64,000 bases of DNA from Streptomyces sp. 11x1 (GTDB taxonomy: Bacteria; Actinomycetota; Actinomycetes; Streptomycetales; Streptomycetaceae). Position numbers and translations under genes: made by a program. The notes beneath the pieces are model-generated. The model saw only the letters and a program-made list of their open reading frames with translations, had not been told where the DNA came from and did no database searches. The stretch lies in NCBI RefSeq assembly GCF_032598905.1, contig NZ_CP122458.1, positions 5,791,001 to 5,855,000 of the forward strand, written 5' to 3'. Positions 1-9,843 of this stretch are shown piece after piece (position 1 is the stretch's first letter; each line of letters opens with the position of its first letter).

Positions 1-83
1 CATTCCCGCGGTCGCCGGTGGCTGACCGCCGTCGTACCGGTCGGTAGTAACCGTCGGTAACTTTGATTACCGAGAGTTCACCG

Positions 84-120
84 AATTGCCCCCTCCGCGA
101 GAGAAGCGGAGGGGGCAATT
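84..120. terminator. perfect 15-bp stem-loop, terminator upstream of the cold-shock gene
   Basis: A perfect inverted repeat pairs 84-98 (starts AATTGCCCCC) with 106-120 around a 7-nt loop. Stem strength and T residues at both ends suit a bidirectional Rho-independent terminator. It probably ends a gene left of the window. Bases 1-83 hold no recognisable gene. Confidence 0.8.
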
Positions 121-400
121 CTCTATGGTTGAGCACTGTAGAGTTGGGGAACCCGGTCCGATCACCGTAGTGATTCTTGCCGGGCGCATATCCGATCGCG
201 CCGCACGCCCTATATGAAGTAGCCAAAGTGTGCAGGCCTTTTGCGTATTTCGTTCCTTTTATGGGGCCCGACTTGCCCTGAATTCAGACGAATTGTTCGT
301 ACATTCCCGACCGGTCGTGTCCAGAATTCTCGTCCGATTGACCTGTTGCAGAGGGCAGTTGGACAGATACATTCGGCCGCGGTCGACGCGTTCCGGCGCA

Positions 401-422
401 CACCCCCAACCGTTGGGGGGTG
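401..422. promoter_or_regulatory. near-perfect palindrome in the cold-shock leader
   Basis: CACCCCCAAC (401-410) is followed after one base by GTTGGGGGGTG, an inverted repeat with one extra G. It lies about 60 bp upstream of the cold-shock start codon, so it is either an operator or a very tight hairpin in the 5' leader. The rest of 121-484 is AT-richer than its surroundings, contains no ORF with coding character, and is probably promoter plus a long leader, which is common for cold-shock genes. A possible -35 TTGACC lies at 338-343, but no convincing -10 follows it. Confidence 0.4.
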
Positions 423-484
423 AGGTCTGACCCGGATCCGCGAAGTGTGGATCTGTGCAAGGGCCAGTAATAGGGGAGTTAGGC

Positions 485-691
485 ATGGCTCAGGGCACCG
501 TCAAGTGGTTCAACGCGGAGAAGGGGTACGGCTTCATCGCGGTCGACGGTGGTGCGGATGTATTCGTCCACTACAGCGCGATCCAGATGGACGGTTACCG
601 CACCCTGGAAGAGGGCCAGCGGGTCGAGTTCGAGATCTCGCAGGGTCAGAAGGGACCGCAGGCGGACATGGTCCGGCTCGCGGTCGGCTGA
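485..691 (+). CDS. cold-shock protein (CspA family), 68 aa
   Basis: A single cold-shock domain, the small OB-fold that binds single-stranded RNA/DNA and melts RNA structure at low temperature. It starts [10 protein letters not shown], has the RNP1-like stretch KGYGFI (about residues 14-19) and the RNP2-like stretch VFVHY. At 68 residues it has the usual family length. The ATG at 485 follows AGGGGAG (472-478). An in-frame upstream ATG at 455 is unlikely because it lacks a ribosome binding site and would add ten residues the family does not have. The gene is monocistronic, bounded by terminators on both sides, and precedes groEL as in other Streptomyces. Confidence 0.95.
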   Translation: MAQGTVKWFNAEKGYGFIAVDGGADVFVHYSAIQMDGYRTLEEGQRVEFEISQGQKGPQADMVRLAVG

Positions 692-736
692 AGTAACGCG
701 CCGGGTTTCACGCAGCGACGTTCTTCGTTCTTTTCG

Positions 737-772
737 GGAGGGCCCGCACCCCGTCAGGGGTGCGGGCCCTCC
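737..772 (+). terminator. Rho-independent terminator of the cold-shock gene
   Basis: A 16-bp perfect stem pairs 737-752 (GGAGGGCCCGCACCCC) with 757-772 around the tetraloop GTCA, 45 bp after the stop. A partial duplicate of the right arm (GCGGGCCCTCCTG) follows just after it. Confidence 0.85.
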
Positions 773-802
773 TGCGTGTGCTGCGGGCCCTCCTGTGTGT
801 GA

Positions 803-2680
<1,878 letters not shown>

Positions 2681-2710
2681 TCGACCCCGGTCGATCACCG
2701 TCCTGCGGTA

Positions 2711-2752
2711 CCGAGGGCGGCACTCCCTGGAAACGGGGGGTGCCGCCCTCGG
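2711..2752 (+). terminator. terminator of groEL
   Basis: A 17-bp stem (2711-2727 with 2736-2752) carries one G-T pair and an 8-nt loop, 30 bp after the groEL stop. The next gene is on the opposite strand, so it may also end transcription coming leftward. Confidence 0.8.
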
Positions 2753-2792
2753 GCGTTTCGGCTGAGAGGGGAGCCGGAGAGGGTCCCCCGGA

Positions 2793-3386
2793 TCAGCGGC
2801 GCGTGAGGTGGGTGAGGGTGACTCCGTTCGGGAAGGCCGTGCGTTCGGCGGTGTTGAAGGCGGTGGGGTCGAAGGCGCCGTCGACCATCGGGATTCCGGT
2901 GCCGGCGACGACCGGGTAGGTCTTGATCAGCAGCTCGTCGATCTCGGGCAGCAGGGTGCCCGCGAGCCGGCCGCCGCCGCAGAGCCAGATGTCCAGGCCG
3001 GTGCTCCCTTCGCCCTTGAGCTCACGGACGAGGGCGAGCGGGTCGCTCGGTACGACGGTGACGGCCGGGTCGGTGTCCGGTGCGAGGGTGCTGGAGACGA
3101 CGTACTGACGCAGGTGCGCGTACGGGCTGGTGATCCCGTTGTCGAGGGCGGGGCGGTAGGTGCCGAGGCCCATGACGACGGTGTCGAAACGCCGGTTGGG
3201 CGCGTCGGCGACGCCGACGGCCGCGCGGTAGGCGGTCGGGACGGTCTCCGGGTGCAGCGCGTTCATCCAGGTCGAGTAGGCGGCGGCCTGCTGCTCGTCG
3301 CCCTGCGGGAAGAAGTCGAATTCGCCGCCGGGACCGGCGATACGGCCGTCGAGCGAGACGCCGACGTAATACACGAGCTTTCGCAT
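2793..3386 (-). CDS. dihydrofolate reductase-like / RibD C-terminal domain protein, 197 aa
   Basis: NAD(P)H-dependent reductase fold of the RibD C-terminal family. MRKLVYYVGVSLDGRIAG opens with the usual first strand and SLDG motif. FDTVVMGLGTY, a cofactor-loop-like segment, is near residues 85-95, and DIWLCGGGRLAGTLL, the glycine-rich nucleotide-binding turn, is near 145-160. Length is normal. The ATG at 3386 follows a G-rich stretch (3394-3398). It is divergent from a TetR gene across a 70-bp region with two copies of GTAGTACT, so that regulator probably controls it. The true substrate is unknown; these enzymes are often not folate reductases. Confidence 0.85.
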   Translation of the reverse strand: MRKLVYYVGVSLDGRIAGPGGEFDFFPQGDEQQAAAYSTWMNALHPETVPTAYRAAVGVADAPNRRFDTVVMGLGTYRPALDNGITSPYAHLRQYVVSSTLAPDTDPAVTVVPSDPLALVRELKGEGSTGLDIWLCGGGRLAGTLLPEIDELLIKTYPVVAGTGIPMVDGAFDPTAFNTAERTAFPNGVTLTHLTRR

Positions 3387-3401
3387 CTCATGACCCCCAT
3401 G

Positions 3402-3440
3402 CGTAGTACTCTGCTTGAAGTGGTTTGAACGTAGTACTAC
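3402..3440. promoter_or_regulatory. duplicated TetR-type operator between divergent genes
   Basis: CGTAGTACT occurs at 3402-3410 and again at 3430-3438. The second copy extends to the perfect palindrome GTAGTACTAC (3431-3440). The two centres are about 28 bp apart, a little under three helical turns, in the short region between the reductase and its TetR neighbour. By analogy with other TetR loci the protein probably represses both directions from here. Confidence 0.6.
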
Positions 3441-3456
3441 ATCCGGAGTGGTGTCA

Positions 3457-4035
3457 ATGGTGAGACGGAACGAGCAGCGGCGCGCGGCCCTCGTCGACGC
3501 GGCGATCGAGGTGCTGGCCCGAGAAGGTGCACGAGGCCTGACTTTCCGGGCTGTGGATGCCGAAGCCGCCGTGCCCGTCGGCACGGCGTCCAACTACTTC
3601 GCCAACCGCGACGACCTGTTCACCCAGGCCGGCGCCCGGGTCTACGAGCGACTCCAGCCCGACGAGGCCACCATCGCCCGTCAGCGGGCGGCCGGACGCG
3701 ACCGGGAGACCTACGCCGAACTGATGCGCGAGCTCGTCGGCCGCATCGCCGCCTTCCGCACCGGTTACCTCGCGCTGCTCGAGCTGCGCCTCGAGGCCAC
3801 CCGGCGCCCCGAACTGCGCAAGGTCCTCACTGATCGGGTCCGAGCCGACGTCGACGCCAATGTCGCCTATCACGAGGCTTCCGGCCTCCCCGGCGACGCC
3901 ATGGCCGTCAAGCTGCTCATCCTGACGCTGAACTGGCTGATCGTCGAACAGCTCACGCTGCCGGACGTCTTCACCGAGGCGGAGCGTGAACAACTGGTGA
4001 CGGCCGCCGTGGAGCGCATCGTGGGGGCGGAGTAG
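3457..4035 (+). CDS. TetR/AcrR family transcriptional regulator, 192 aa
   Basis: An N-terminal TetR helix-turn-helix covers about residues 8-55: RRAALVDAAIEVLAREGARGLTF is not quoted whole here, but its core VLAREGARGLTFRAV and the recognition-helix region VGTASNYFANRDDLF are typical. The C-terminal part is a helical ligand/dimer domain (TetR_C_6-like). ATG 3457 has GGAG at 3445-3448. An in-frame ATG at 3415 would start inside the operator region and has no ribosome binding site. The divergent reductase is the obvious target. The ligand is unknown. Confidence 0.9.
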   Translation: MVRRNEQRRAALVDAAIEVLAREGARGLTFRAVDAEAAVPVGTASNYFANRDDLFTQAGARVYERLQPDEATIARQRAAGRDRETYAELMRELVGRIAAFRTGYLALLELRLEATRRPELRKVLTDRVRADVDANVAYHEASGLPGDAMAVKLLILTLNWLIVEQLTLPDVFTEAEREQLVTAAVERIVGAE

Positions 4036-4238
4036 ACCGTCGCGCTCGTCCGAAGGAGCCCCGGACGCTGCTGTGCCCGGGGTCACAGGGCGCCGTCGAG
4101 GTGGATCGGAATGCGGCAGGGGGAGCGGCCGTTGGGCTAGGGAGACGGTTGATGCATGTGCACATACCGTCAGGACTCGACGGTCCGACGCCGTCGACAC
4201 TCCTCGCTGTCCGACCGACGCCTCCAAGGAGTCCCCAC

Positions 4239-5381
4239 GTGACCACCGCTTCCACCGCCTCCACCACTGGTTCCACGTCCCGAGCCGCCGAGGTGCTGTC
4301 CCGGCCCGTCACGATCAACGGGCTGACCATCCCCAACCGGATTGCGATGGCGCCGATGACGCGGGTGTTCTCGCCCGGGGGTGTGCCCGGTGCGGACGTC
4401 GCCTCGTACTACGGACGGCGGGCGGCCGCGGGGGTCGGGCTGATCGTGACCGAGGGGACGTACGTCGGGCACGAGACGGCGGGTGACCTCGACGGGGTGC
4501 CCCGGTTCGCCGGTGAGGAGCAGCTCGCCGGGTGGGCGAAGGTCGCCGAGGCCGTGCACGCCGGGGGCGGGACGATCGTGCCGCAGCTGTGGCACATCGG
4601 GACCGTCCGGCAGCAGGGCAAGCTGTTCCCCGAGGCCCCGGTCCTCGGCCCCTCCGGTCTGCGGCCCGACGGCACCGAGGCCGAGGGCGGCCGGGCGATG
4701 ACCCAGGCCGACATCGACGAGGTCGTCGCGGCCTTCGCCAAGTCCGCCGCCGAGGCCGAGCGCATCGGCATGGACGGCGTCGAGATCCACGGCGCCCACG
4801 GCTACCTCGTCGACCAGTTCCTCTGGGCGCACACCAACCGTCGCACCGACGCCTACGGCGGGGACCTCGTCGCCCGTACGAAGTTCGCTGCGGAGGTCGT
4901 GGCGGCCGTACGGGACTCCGTGTCCGCCGACTTCCCCGTCATCTTCCGCTACTCGCAGTGGAAGCAGGACGCGTACGACGCGCGTCTCGCCGAGACGCCG
5001 GAGGAGCTGGAAGCGGTGCTGAGCCCGCTGGTGGCGGCCGGTGTCGACGCGTTCCACGCGTCCACGCGCCGCTACTGGCAGGCCGAGTTCGAGGGGTCCG
5101 AGCTGAACCTCGCGGGCTGGACGAAGAAGCTCACCGGCAAGCCGACCATCACGGTCGGTTCGGTCGGCCTGGACGGGGAGTTCCTCGCCGTGTTCACCGG
5201 GGAGGGGGCGGCGACGAAGAGCATCGACGACCTGCTGGACGGGCTGGAGGCGGAGGAGTTCGACCTCGTCGCCGTGGGCCGGGCGCTGCTCCAGGACCCC
5301 GAGTGGGCCGCGAAGGTGCTCCAGGGCCGCTTCGACGAACTGAAGACGTTCGAGCCGGCGGCGCTGGGCTCGCTCAGCTGA
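4239..5381 (+). CDS. NADH:flavin oxidoreductase (Old Yellow Enzyme family), 380 aa
   Basis: FMN-dependent TIM-barrel ene-reductase that reduces activated C=C bonds with NAD(P)H. Key features are the phosphate/FMN-proximal start VTINGLTIPNRIAMAPMTR (residues about 23-41), the catalytic-site stretch GVEIHGAHGYLVDQF (about 181-195), and the C-terminal FMN-phosphate region DLVAVGRALLQDP. The start is taken as GTG 4239, preceded by AAGGAG at 4226-4231. The open frame continues upstream without another ribosome binding site. The 4036-4238 interval has no other gene. It appears monocistronic. Confidence 0.92.
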   Translation: MTTASTASTTGSTSRAAEVLSRPVTINGLTIPNRIAMAPMTRVFSPGGVPGADVASYYGRRAAAGVGLIVTEGTYVGHETAGDLDGVPRFAGEEQLAGWAKVAEAVHAGGGTIVPQLWHIGTVRQQGKLFPEAPVLGPSGLRPDGTEAEGGRAMTQADIDEVVAAFAKSAAEAERIGMDGVEIHGAHGYLVDQFLWAHTNRRTDAYGGDLVARTKFAAEVVAAVRDSVSADFPVIFRYSQWKQDAYDARLAETPEELEAVLSPLVAAGVDAFHASTRRYWQAEFEGSELNLAGWTKKLTGKPTITVGSVGLDGEFLAVFTGEGAATKSIDDLLDGLEAEEFDLVAVGRALLQDPEWAAKVLQGRFDELKTFEPAALGSLS

Positions 5382-5481
5382 GTCGCCCCCGCGCCGGGGA
5401 TGTTTCGCCAAGTCTCCCCACTACCCGGCGGTAGCGAACCAATTCCGTCATATGTGTCGTTGTAGTGTCGTGGCACGACGC

Positions 5482-5528
5482 GTCGGCGCCCCAACTCCGT
5501 TGACATCAGCGGTAGTTGGGGCGCCGAC
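5482..5528. terminator. 15-bp perfect inverted repeat between OYE and SodC-like genes
   Basis: GTCGGCGCCCCAACT (5482-5496) pairs perfectly with 5514-5528 around a 17-nt loop that contains TTGACA (5499-5504). There is no T-tract. It could be an L-shaped terminator for the oxidoreductase gene. Because the loop carries a good -35 hexamer, it could instead be part of the promoter or operator of the SodC-like gene that starts 55 bp later. Confidence 0.5.
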
Positions 5529-5583
5529 TTGCCGATGACCATGCTGGTCCCTCCACCCCCCCCACGAATCGGACAAGATCCCC

Positions 5584-6216
5584 ATGGCACGACACAAGCT
5601 CACCCTGAAGAACAAGCGGCTCATCGCGGCCGGTGCCGCCGTCGCAGCCGTCGCCGGTGGACTCGGCGTCGCCGCGAACGCGGGCGCCAGCGAGACCGTC
5701 GCCGAGAAGGTGCCCGTCCCGAAGCTCGTCGTCAAGACGGTGTTCGCCCCGGCCGCCACCGCCGATGTGGCGCCCGCCGTCACCTACGACGCCGAACTGG
5801 TGCCGGTCGCAGGGCGGGTGCAGGTCAAGGAGGAGTTGCGGCGCGACGGCGGTACGCGGGTCGAGCTGCGGCTGCGGGATCTTGTCGCGAACCGCGCGTA
5901 CGGGGCGCACGTGCACACCAAACCGTGCGGCAAGCTGCCCGCCGACGCAGGGCCGCACTACCAGGACGAGGCCGACCCGAAGCAGCCGTCCGTCGACCCC
6001 GCCTACGCCAACCCCGAGAACGAGGTGTGGCTGGACGTGCGGACGAACGAGGACGGCTCGGCGCGCTCCGTCGCCGTCGTCGACTGGCGCTTCCGGGAGG
6101 GCGGGGCCCGGTCCGTGGTGCTGCACGAGGCGGCGACCTCCACGCACGAGGGACACGCGGGAACGGCGGGAGCGCGGCTGGCCTGCGTGAACGTGCCGTT
6201 CCGGGGTCAGGCGTAG
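5584..6216 (+). CDS. exported Cu/Zn superoxide dismutase-like protein, 210 aa
   Basis: A Sec signal peptide (KNKRLIAAGAAVAAVAGG, residues about 9-26) is followed by a SodC-like beta-barrel. The paired ligand segments GAHVHTKPCG (about 101-110) and HYQDE, the NEVWLDV strand, and the C-terminal LHEAATSTHEG...RLACVNV resemble the metal-binding and disulphide framework of Cu/Zn SOD. The two Cys are the expected pair. Some canonical copper histidines appear replaced or shifted, so dismutase activity is not assured. The Shine-Dalgarno is weak (AAGATC). It converges on the next gene, with the two stop regions overlapping by 10 bp. Confidence 0.75.
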   Translation: MARHKLTLKNKRLIAAGAAVAAVAGGLGVAANAGASETVAEKVPVPKLVVKTVFAPAATADVAPAVTYDAELVPVAGRVQVKEELRRDGGTRVELRLRDLVANRAYGAHVHTKPCGKLPADAGPHYQDEADPKQPSVDPAYANPENEVWLDVRTNEDGSARSVAVVDWRFREGGARSVVLHEAATSTHEGHAGTAGARLACVNVPFRGQA

Positions 6217-6884
6217 CCCTTCAGCTTCTCCGTCCTGAGGGTGATGCCGACGGGGGCGGGCAGCTCGACGGCCGCCCCCCAGGAATAGGACTCGGTCTGC
6301 TGGTAGCGGCCGTCCTTGGGCTCGCTGAAGACCTTGAGGGTGTGGTCGTCGCGGTCGATGAGGAGGCAGACGGGGATGTCGGCCGCCGCGTAGCCGAGGG
6401 GCTTGTCGACGCGGTCGCGCTGGTCGGTGTCGCGGTCGTGGGAAGTGATCTCCACGGCCATCAGGGTGCCGTCGGGGTTGGACCACTCGCCGTCGCCTCG
6501 GAAGTGATCCACCGGCACCAGGGTGCCGTCCGTGCGGGCGCGACCCTTCCGATATGCCTCGCCCTTCACTCCCGACTCAGGCACGAGATCCAGATCGGGA
6601 CGGTGTTGCATGCACTGGCGCAGCAGCCACATGAAGATCGACCGGTGGTTGCCGTCCGGCATGGCCTTGACCTCTACTTTTCCGTTGATGTACTCAAGCC
6701 GCACGGTCTCGGGAGCAACGGCGGCCAGCTCCTCGAACTCGTGGACGTCGAGCGGGCCGTGCCGGACGCGCAGCTTCCCGCCGAGAAACTCCAGCCGGTT
6801 CCGCAGCTCCCTCGGAGCCCTGCGGACGAGTTCCTCGAAGTCCTCGACGGACATCTGCGGGCGCTCGGCGGTGTCAGGGGTCAT
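6207..6884 (-). CDS. Uma2 family (DUF820) PD-(D/E)XK-like protein, 225 aa
   Basis: Uma2 proteins have a restriction-endonuclease-like fold and are abundant in Streptomyces and cyanobacteria with no settled function. Visible core elements: RLEYINGKVEVKAMPDGNH (helix and first acidic position), DGTLVPVDHF, and the MAVEITSHDRDTDQRDRVDK stretch, where E and K/R fit the E-x-K type active site; a strand VCLLIDRDDHTLKVF follows. ATG 6884 is preceded by GGAGG in a double ribosome binding site (GGAGGAAGGAGG region, 6891-6902). Length is normal. Confidence 0.85.
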   Translation of the reverse strand: MTPDTAERPQMSVEDFEELVRRAPRELRNRLEFLGGKLRVRHGPLDVHEFEELAAVAPETVRLEYINGKVEVKAMPDGNHRSIFMWLLRQCMQHRPDLDLVPESGVKGEAYRKGRARTDGTLVPVDHFRGDGEWSNPDGTLMAVEITSHDRDTDQRDRVDKPLGYAAADIPVCLLIDRDDHTLKVFSEPKDGRYQQTESYSWGAAVELPAPVGITLRTEKLKGYA

Positions 6885-6943
6885 GGTGTCGCCTCCTTCC
6901 TCCCATCGTGCCCCGGCGTGGTGTCGTCGGACCGTAGGAGCGG

Positions 6944-7875
6944 TCATACGGGCGTCCCCTCTCGTGGCTGTTGTGACATCGCCGCACGGATCTGGGCCAC
7001 GTGGGTGCGGACCGCGTCGGCGGACAGGGGCGCCTTGGGCTGGGCCGGGGCGCGTTCGCCACGGCACGCGCCGCAGACTCCGCCCGGGAGGGCTTCCGGC
7101 CGGCCCGGGGTGCGGCAGCGGGAGCATTCCAGCATGCGGAGGGGCGGGCGGGACGGGGGTGACTCCGGTGTGTGTGCCGGTGCCGGTGTTGGTGCCGGTA
7201 GTGGTTCTGGGGGGAGTTTGTCGCGTAGGCGGGTGCGGATCAGGGCCGCCGGGCTGTGGATGGGGGTGGGGAGGCCGTGGTGAGGGCGCGGATCACGGAC
7301 TCGTCGGTGGCGCCTCGCTCGAACCACGGGGTCAGTAGCGGGGCCAGGGTCACGCAATCGGCCTGGGAGAGGGGCAGGGCCGGGGTCGTACGGCCCAGGG
7401 CGGCCAGCAGGATGTGGGCGCGGGAGCGGGTGGGGCGGGCTCGGCCCGGTTCCTCTTCGGGTACGTCACCCCGGGTGAACCTCGCCCACCAGGTGTCGTC
7501 GCGCGCGGTACGGGAGAACCACGTTCGGGTGATCCATTGCGATGTCCCCGACTCGGCGGTCAGGTGTTCGCGGCCCCGGCGCAAGTGGCCCGCGTCCTGG
7601 ATCCTGTTGAGGGCCGTACGCAGCGCGCATTGGCCGTACGACAGCTCCTTGGCCAGCGTCTTCACGCTGATGTCGGCGCCGTCGGGCAGGCGGTCGAGGT
7701 ACGCGGCGATCGCCGCCTCGCGGGGTGGGAGGTCGGCGAAGTCGTGGGCCGTGCGCGGGAGTTGGCCGGGGGCGGTGCGCTTGCCGTAGCCCGGGTTGGC
7801 CATGGGGTGACGGTGCGGAGGGTGCGGGTCCGCGTGCGCGGGCAGGGGAGCGCCACTAAGGTTGGCAGCAGCCAT
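6944..7875 (-). pseudogene. frameshifted HTH/zinc-ribbon transcriptional regulator
   Basis: Two overlapping frames together make one family protein of about 310 aa. The first (7875 down to about 7275) carries a winged-helix segment (AAYLDRLPDGADISVKTLA, and LRTALNRIQDAGHLRRGRE) and ends abnormally after RALTT. The second, about 7275 to 6944, resumes with GLPTPIHSPAALIRTRL, a Pro-rich linker and a zinc ribbon (LECSRCRTPG...GGVCGACRG). One base missing in the CC at about 7274-7275 explains the break. It may be a real mutation or a sequencing error. The start at 7875 has AAGGAA further upstream; a second ATG at 7803 is possible but has no ribosome binding site. Confidence 0.75.
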
Positions 7876-7908
7876 GGGATCGAATCGTTCCTTCGATCTT
7901 GTAGGTCA

Positions 7909-7944
7909 AGCCCCCGCAGGTGTTGGTAGCACCTGGCGGGGGCT
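7909..7944. terminator. strong stem-loop in front of the HTH/zinc-ribbon gene
   Basis: AGCCCCCGCAGGTG (7909-7922) pairs with CACCTGGCGGGGGCT (7930-7944) with one bulged G; TGTTT follows on the + strand. It sits in the 5' region of the minus-strand HTH gene, so it could be an attenuator for that gene as well as a terminator. Confidence 0.5.
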
Positions 7945-7985
7945 GTTTCGTCTGCGGGCACCGTATCAGCACCGTCACGGTGCGT

Positions 7986-8015
7986 GGCAAGTTGAACGCG
8001 TGACGTCAACTTGCC
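7986..8015. promoter_or_regulatory. 10-bp perfect inverted repeat, probable operator
   Basis: GGCAAGTTGA (7986-7995) and TCAACTTGCC (8006-8015) are separated by 10 bp, giving a 20-bp centre-to-centre spacing suited to a dimeric helix-turn-helix protein. It lies between the HTH/zinc-ribbon pseudogene and the DinB gene, 110 bp upstream of the former, and may be its autoregulatory site. Confidence 0.55.
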
Positions 8016-8109
8016 GGGTGGGAGGGTGGGTTGAGGCCCTCCACCCATTCCGAAAAAAGAGGGCTCGCGGCTGGTGGCTTGAGCCTCGGGGCGGTCGGGC
8101 CTCGGTGCG

Positions 8110-8655
8110 TCAGGCCATGCTCTGGGCGCCGTCCAGGGACTCCCTGATGATGTCCGCGTGGCCGGAGTGCTGGGCCGTCTCGCCGATGATGTGCAGCAGC
8201 ACCCTGCGGGCCGACCAGTGCGGCTGGCCCTCGAACCAGGGCGCCTTCGGCAGCGGGTGAGAGACGTTCAGGTCGGGCAGTGCGGCGATCACCTCGTTCG
8301 TTCGGTCCGCCGTGCGCGCGTACGCGTCCAGTACGTCCGCCAGGGTCTCGCCGGGCAGCATGCGGAACTCGTCCGCGCGGCGGGCCCAGTCGGCGTCGGT
8401 CATCTTGGTGAAGTCGGGCATCGACGACGTGCCCTCCAGGATGAACGTCACCCACTTGCGCTCCACCGACGTGACGTGTTTGACCAGGCCGCCGAGGCAC
8501 AGCTCGCTGGCGGTCGTGCGTCGGCCGGCCTGCTCGTCGGTGAGGTCGCGGGTGGTGAGGCGCAGGAAGTCGCGGTGCTGCGCCAGGGCGTCCAGCAGGG
8601 TGGCGTGCTCTTCGGTGGGGAGGGTGCGGGCCGGGGTGTTCGTGGTGGTGTTCAT
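8110..8655 (-). CDS. DinB family protein (DUF664), 181 aa
   Basis: Four-helix-bundle DinB/MDMPI fold, usually binding a divalent metal through three histidines. Candidate ligands are His in LVKHVTSVERKW (near residue 60) and the pair in HIIGETAQHSGHADIIRE (near 155-170). Many actinobacterial members are thiol-dependent (mycothiol or bacillithiol) transferases or detoxification enzymes; the substrate here is unknown. ATG 8655 follows GGAG. It is the first gene of a short leftward stretch, without obvious operon partners. Confidence 0.88.
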   Translation of the reverse strand: MNTTTNTPARTLPTEEHATLLDALAQHRDFLRLTTRDLTDEQAGRRTTASELCLGGLVKHVTSVERKWVTFILEGTSSMPDFTKMTDADWARRADEFRMLPGETLADVLDAYARTADRTNEVIAALPDLNVSHPLPKAPWFEGQPHWSARRVLLHIIGETAQHSGHADIIRESLDGAQSMA

Positions 8656-8680
8656 GGCTCCACGCTAGGGAGTGTGTAGG

Positions 8681-8905
8681 TCAGATCCTGACCTCGTTGA
8701 CCTCGCTCTTCAGTTGTTCGATGAACAGGGACCAGCTCGCGGCTCGGAACACGAGCTTCGGACCGAGGGGGTTCTTGGAGTCGCGCACGGGGATGTGGGG
8801 GGAGGCGGAGAGGGCCACTTCGAGGCAGTTGCCGCCGCTGCCGTCGCTGTAACTCGACTTGTGCCATATCGCCGAGGGCAGGTGGTACTCAGGGCTGATC
8901 TTCAT
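8681..8905 (-). CDS. DUF397 protein, partner of the upstream XRE regulator, 74 aa
   Basis: Small DUF397 domain with its signature IWHKSSYSDGSGGNCLEVA and VRDSKNPLGPKLVF. In Streptomyces these proteins are encoded next to a WhiJ-type XRE/DUF5753 regulator and are thought to act with it in development or antibiotic control, possibly as an antitoxin-like or modulating partner. Here the gene overlaps the 3' end of the XRE gene by 17 bp, which implies translational coupling. Confidence 0.9.
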   Translation of the reverse strand: MKISPEYHLPSAIWHKSSYSDGSGGNCLEVALSASPHIPVRDSKNPLGPKLVFRAASWSLFIEQLKSEVNEVRI

Positions 8906-9728
8906 GGGCGCAATCCTCCGCCACTGATTCGATCAAGGCCAGAGATTCGTGGGGCGAGAGCGCGGTGGCCCCCAGCAAATCGTAGGCCAGTTCGTAGCGG
9001 GCGACGGTGGCCGGGTCGTCTTCCAGTCTGCCGGTCCCGGGGCCTTCGAAGTACACGAGCGGTGGGGCGTCGTCGAAGGTCATCAGCTTGAGGGCCCCGC
9101 CCATCAGGGTGTGGGCGCCGGCGTTGAACGGGATCACCTGTGCAATGACGCGGCGGCGGTTGACCAGGGCGGCGACGTGGTGCAGGGCCTCGGCCATGAC
9201 CGCTCGGTTGCCTGTTCTCCGGCGCAGGGCCGCCTCGTCGAGTACGACCCTCAACAGAGGCTTTGTCGGATGGCCGAGGAGCTTGGCTCGCTCCAGCCGC
9301 GCCAGGACGAGCTTGTCGATCTCGTCGTCAGGGGCCGTCGGCTGATGGCCGATGAACAGGGCCTCGGCGTAGGCCCGAGTCTGGAGCAGTCCGGGGATCA
9401 GCATGGGCGCGTACTCCCTGATCCTCGTGGCGACCGCCTCTGCCTCCGCCGCCTCCGCGAAGTGCTCCGGGTACTTGGACTTGGCTGTGGCACCGCAGTT
9501 TCGGCTGAAGAAGTCGTCCGTGCCGAGGGCGAGATCGGTGAGGCGGGCCAGATCCGGCTGCATACGTCGCATCCCCGCTTCGAGCTGGCTCACGAACGAA
9601 CCGCTCACGAAGAGCTGTTGGCCCAACTCCTCCTGGCTGAGGCCCGCCTTCTCTCGGGCGTGCCGCAATTCGGCGCCCAGCAGTGCGCGGGGGGATGACG
9701 ACGGGTCGAGGTCCCTCGGTCCTGGCAT
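8889..9728 (-). CDS. XRE family regulator with DUF5753 domain (WhiJ-type), 279 aa
   Basis: The N-terminal XRE helix-turn-helix (about residues 18-70) has LRHAREKAGLSQEELGQQLF and SGSFVSQLEAG. The DUF5753 effector domain follows, with the hallmark PMLIPGLLQTRAYAEAL (about 108-125), a VLDEAALRRRTG strand, and a C-terminal LMTFDDAPPLVYFEGPGTG. Length matches the family. ATG 9728 has GGGAG seven bases upstream. It forms a bicistron with the DUF397 gene. Target and signal are unknown, but the group includes regulators of sporulation and secondary metabolism. Confidence 0.92.
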   Translation of the reverse strand: MPGPRDLDPSSSPRALLGAELRHAREKAGLSQEELGQQLFVSGSFVSQLEAGMRRMQPDLARLTDLALGTDDFFSRNCGATAKSKYPEHFAEAAEAEAVATRIREYAPMLIPGLLQTRAYAEALFIGHQPTAPDDEIDKLVLARLERAKLLGHPTKPLLRVVLDEAALRRRTGNRAVMAEALHHVAALVNRRRVIAQVIPFNAGAHTLMGGALKLMTFDDAPPLVYFEGPGTGRLEDDPATVARYELAYDLLGATALSPHESLALIESVAEDCAHEDQP

Positions 9729-9843
9729 CGTGTTGCTCCCTGTTCGGCAGTCGCCGTTGTCAACGCTCCGCGTCTGGCCAGGTTAGGGCGATCTCGGACA
9801 CGCTGTGTCGTGAATCGGCAACCCAGCGTGGAGGAATGGCGAC

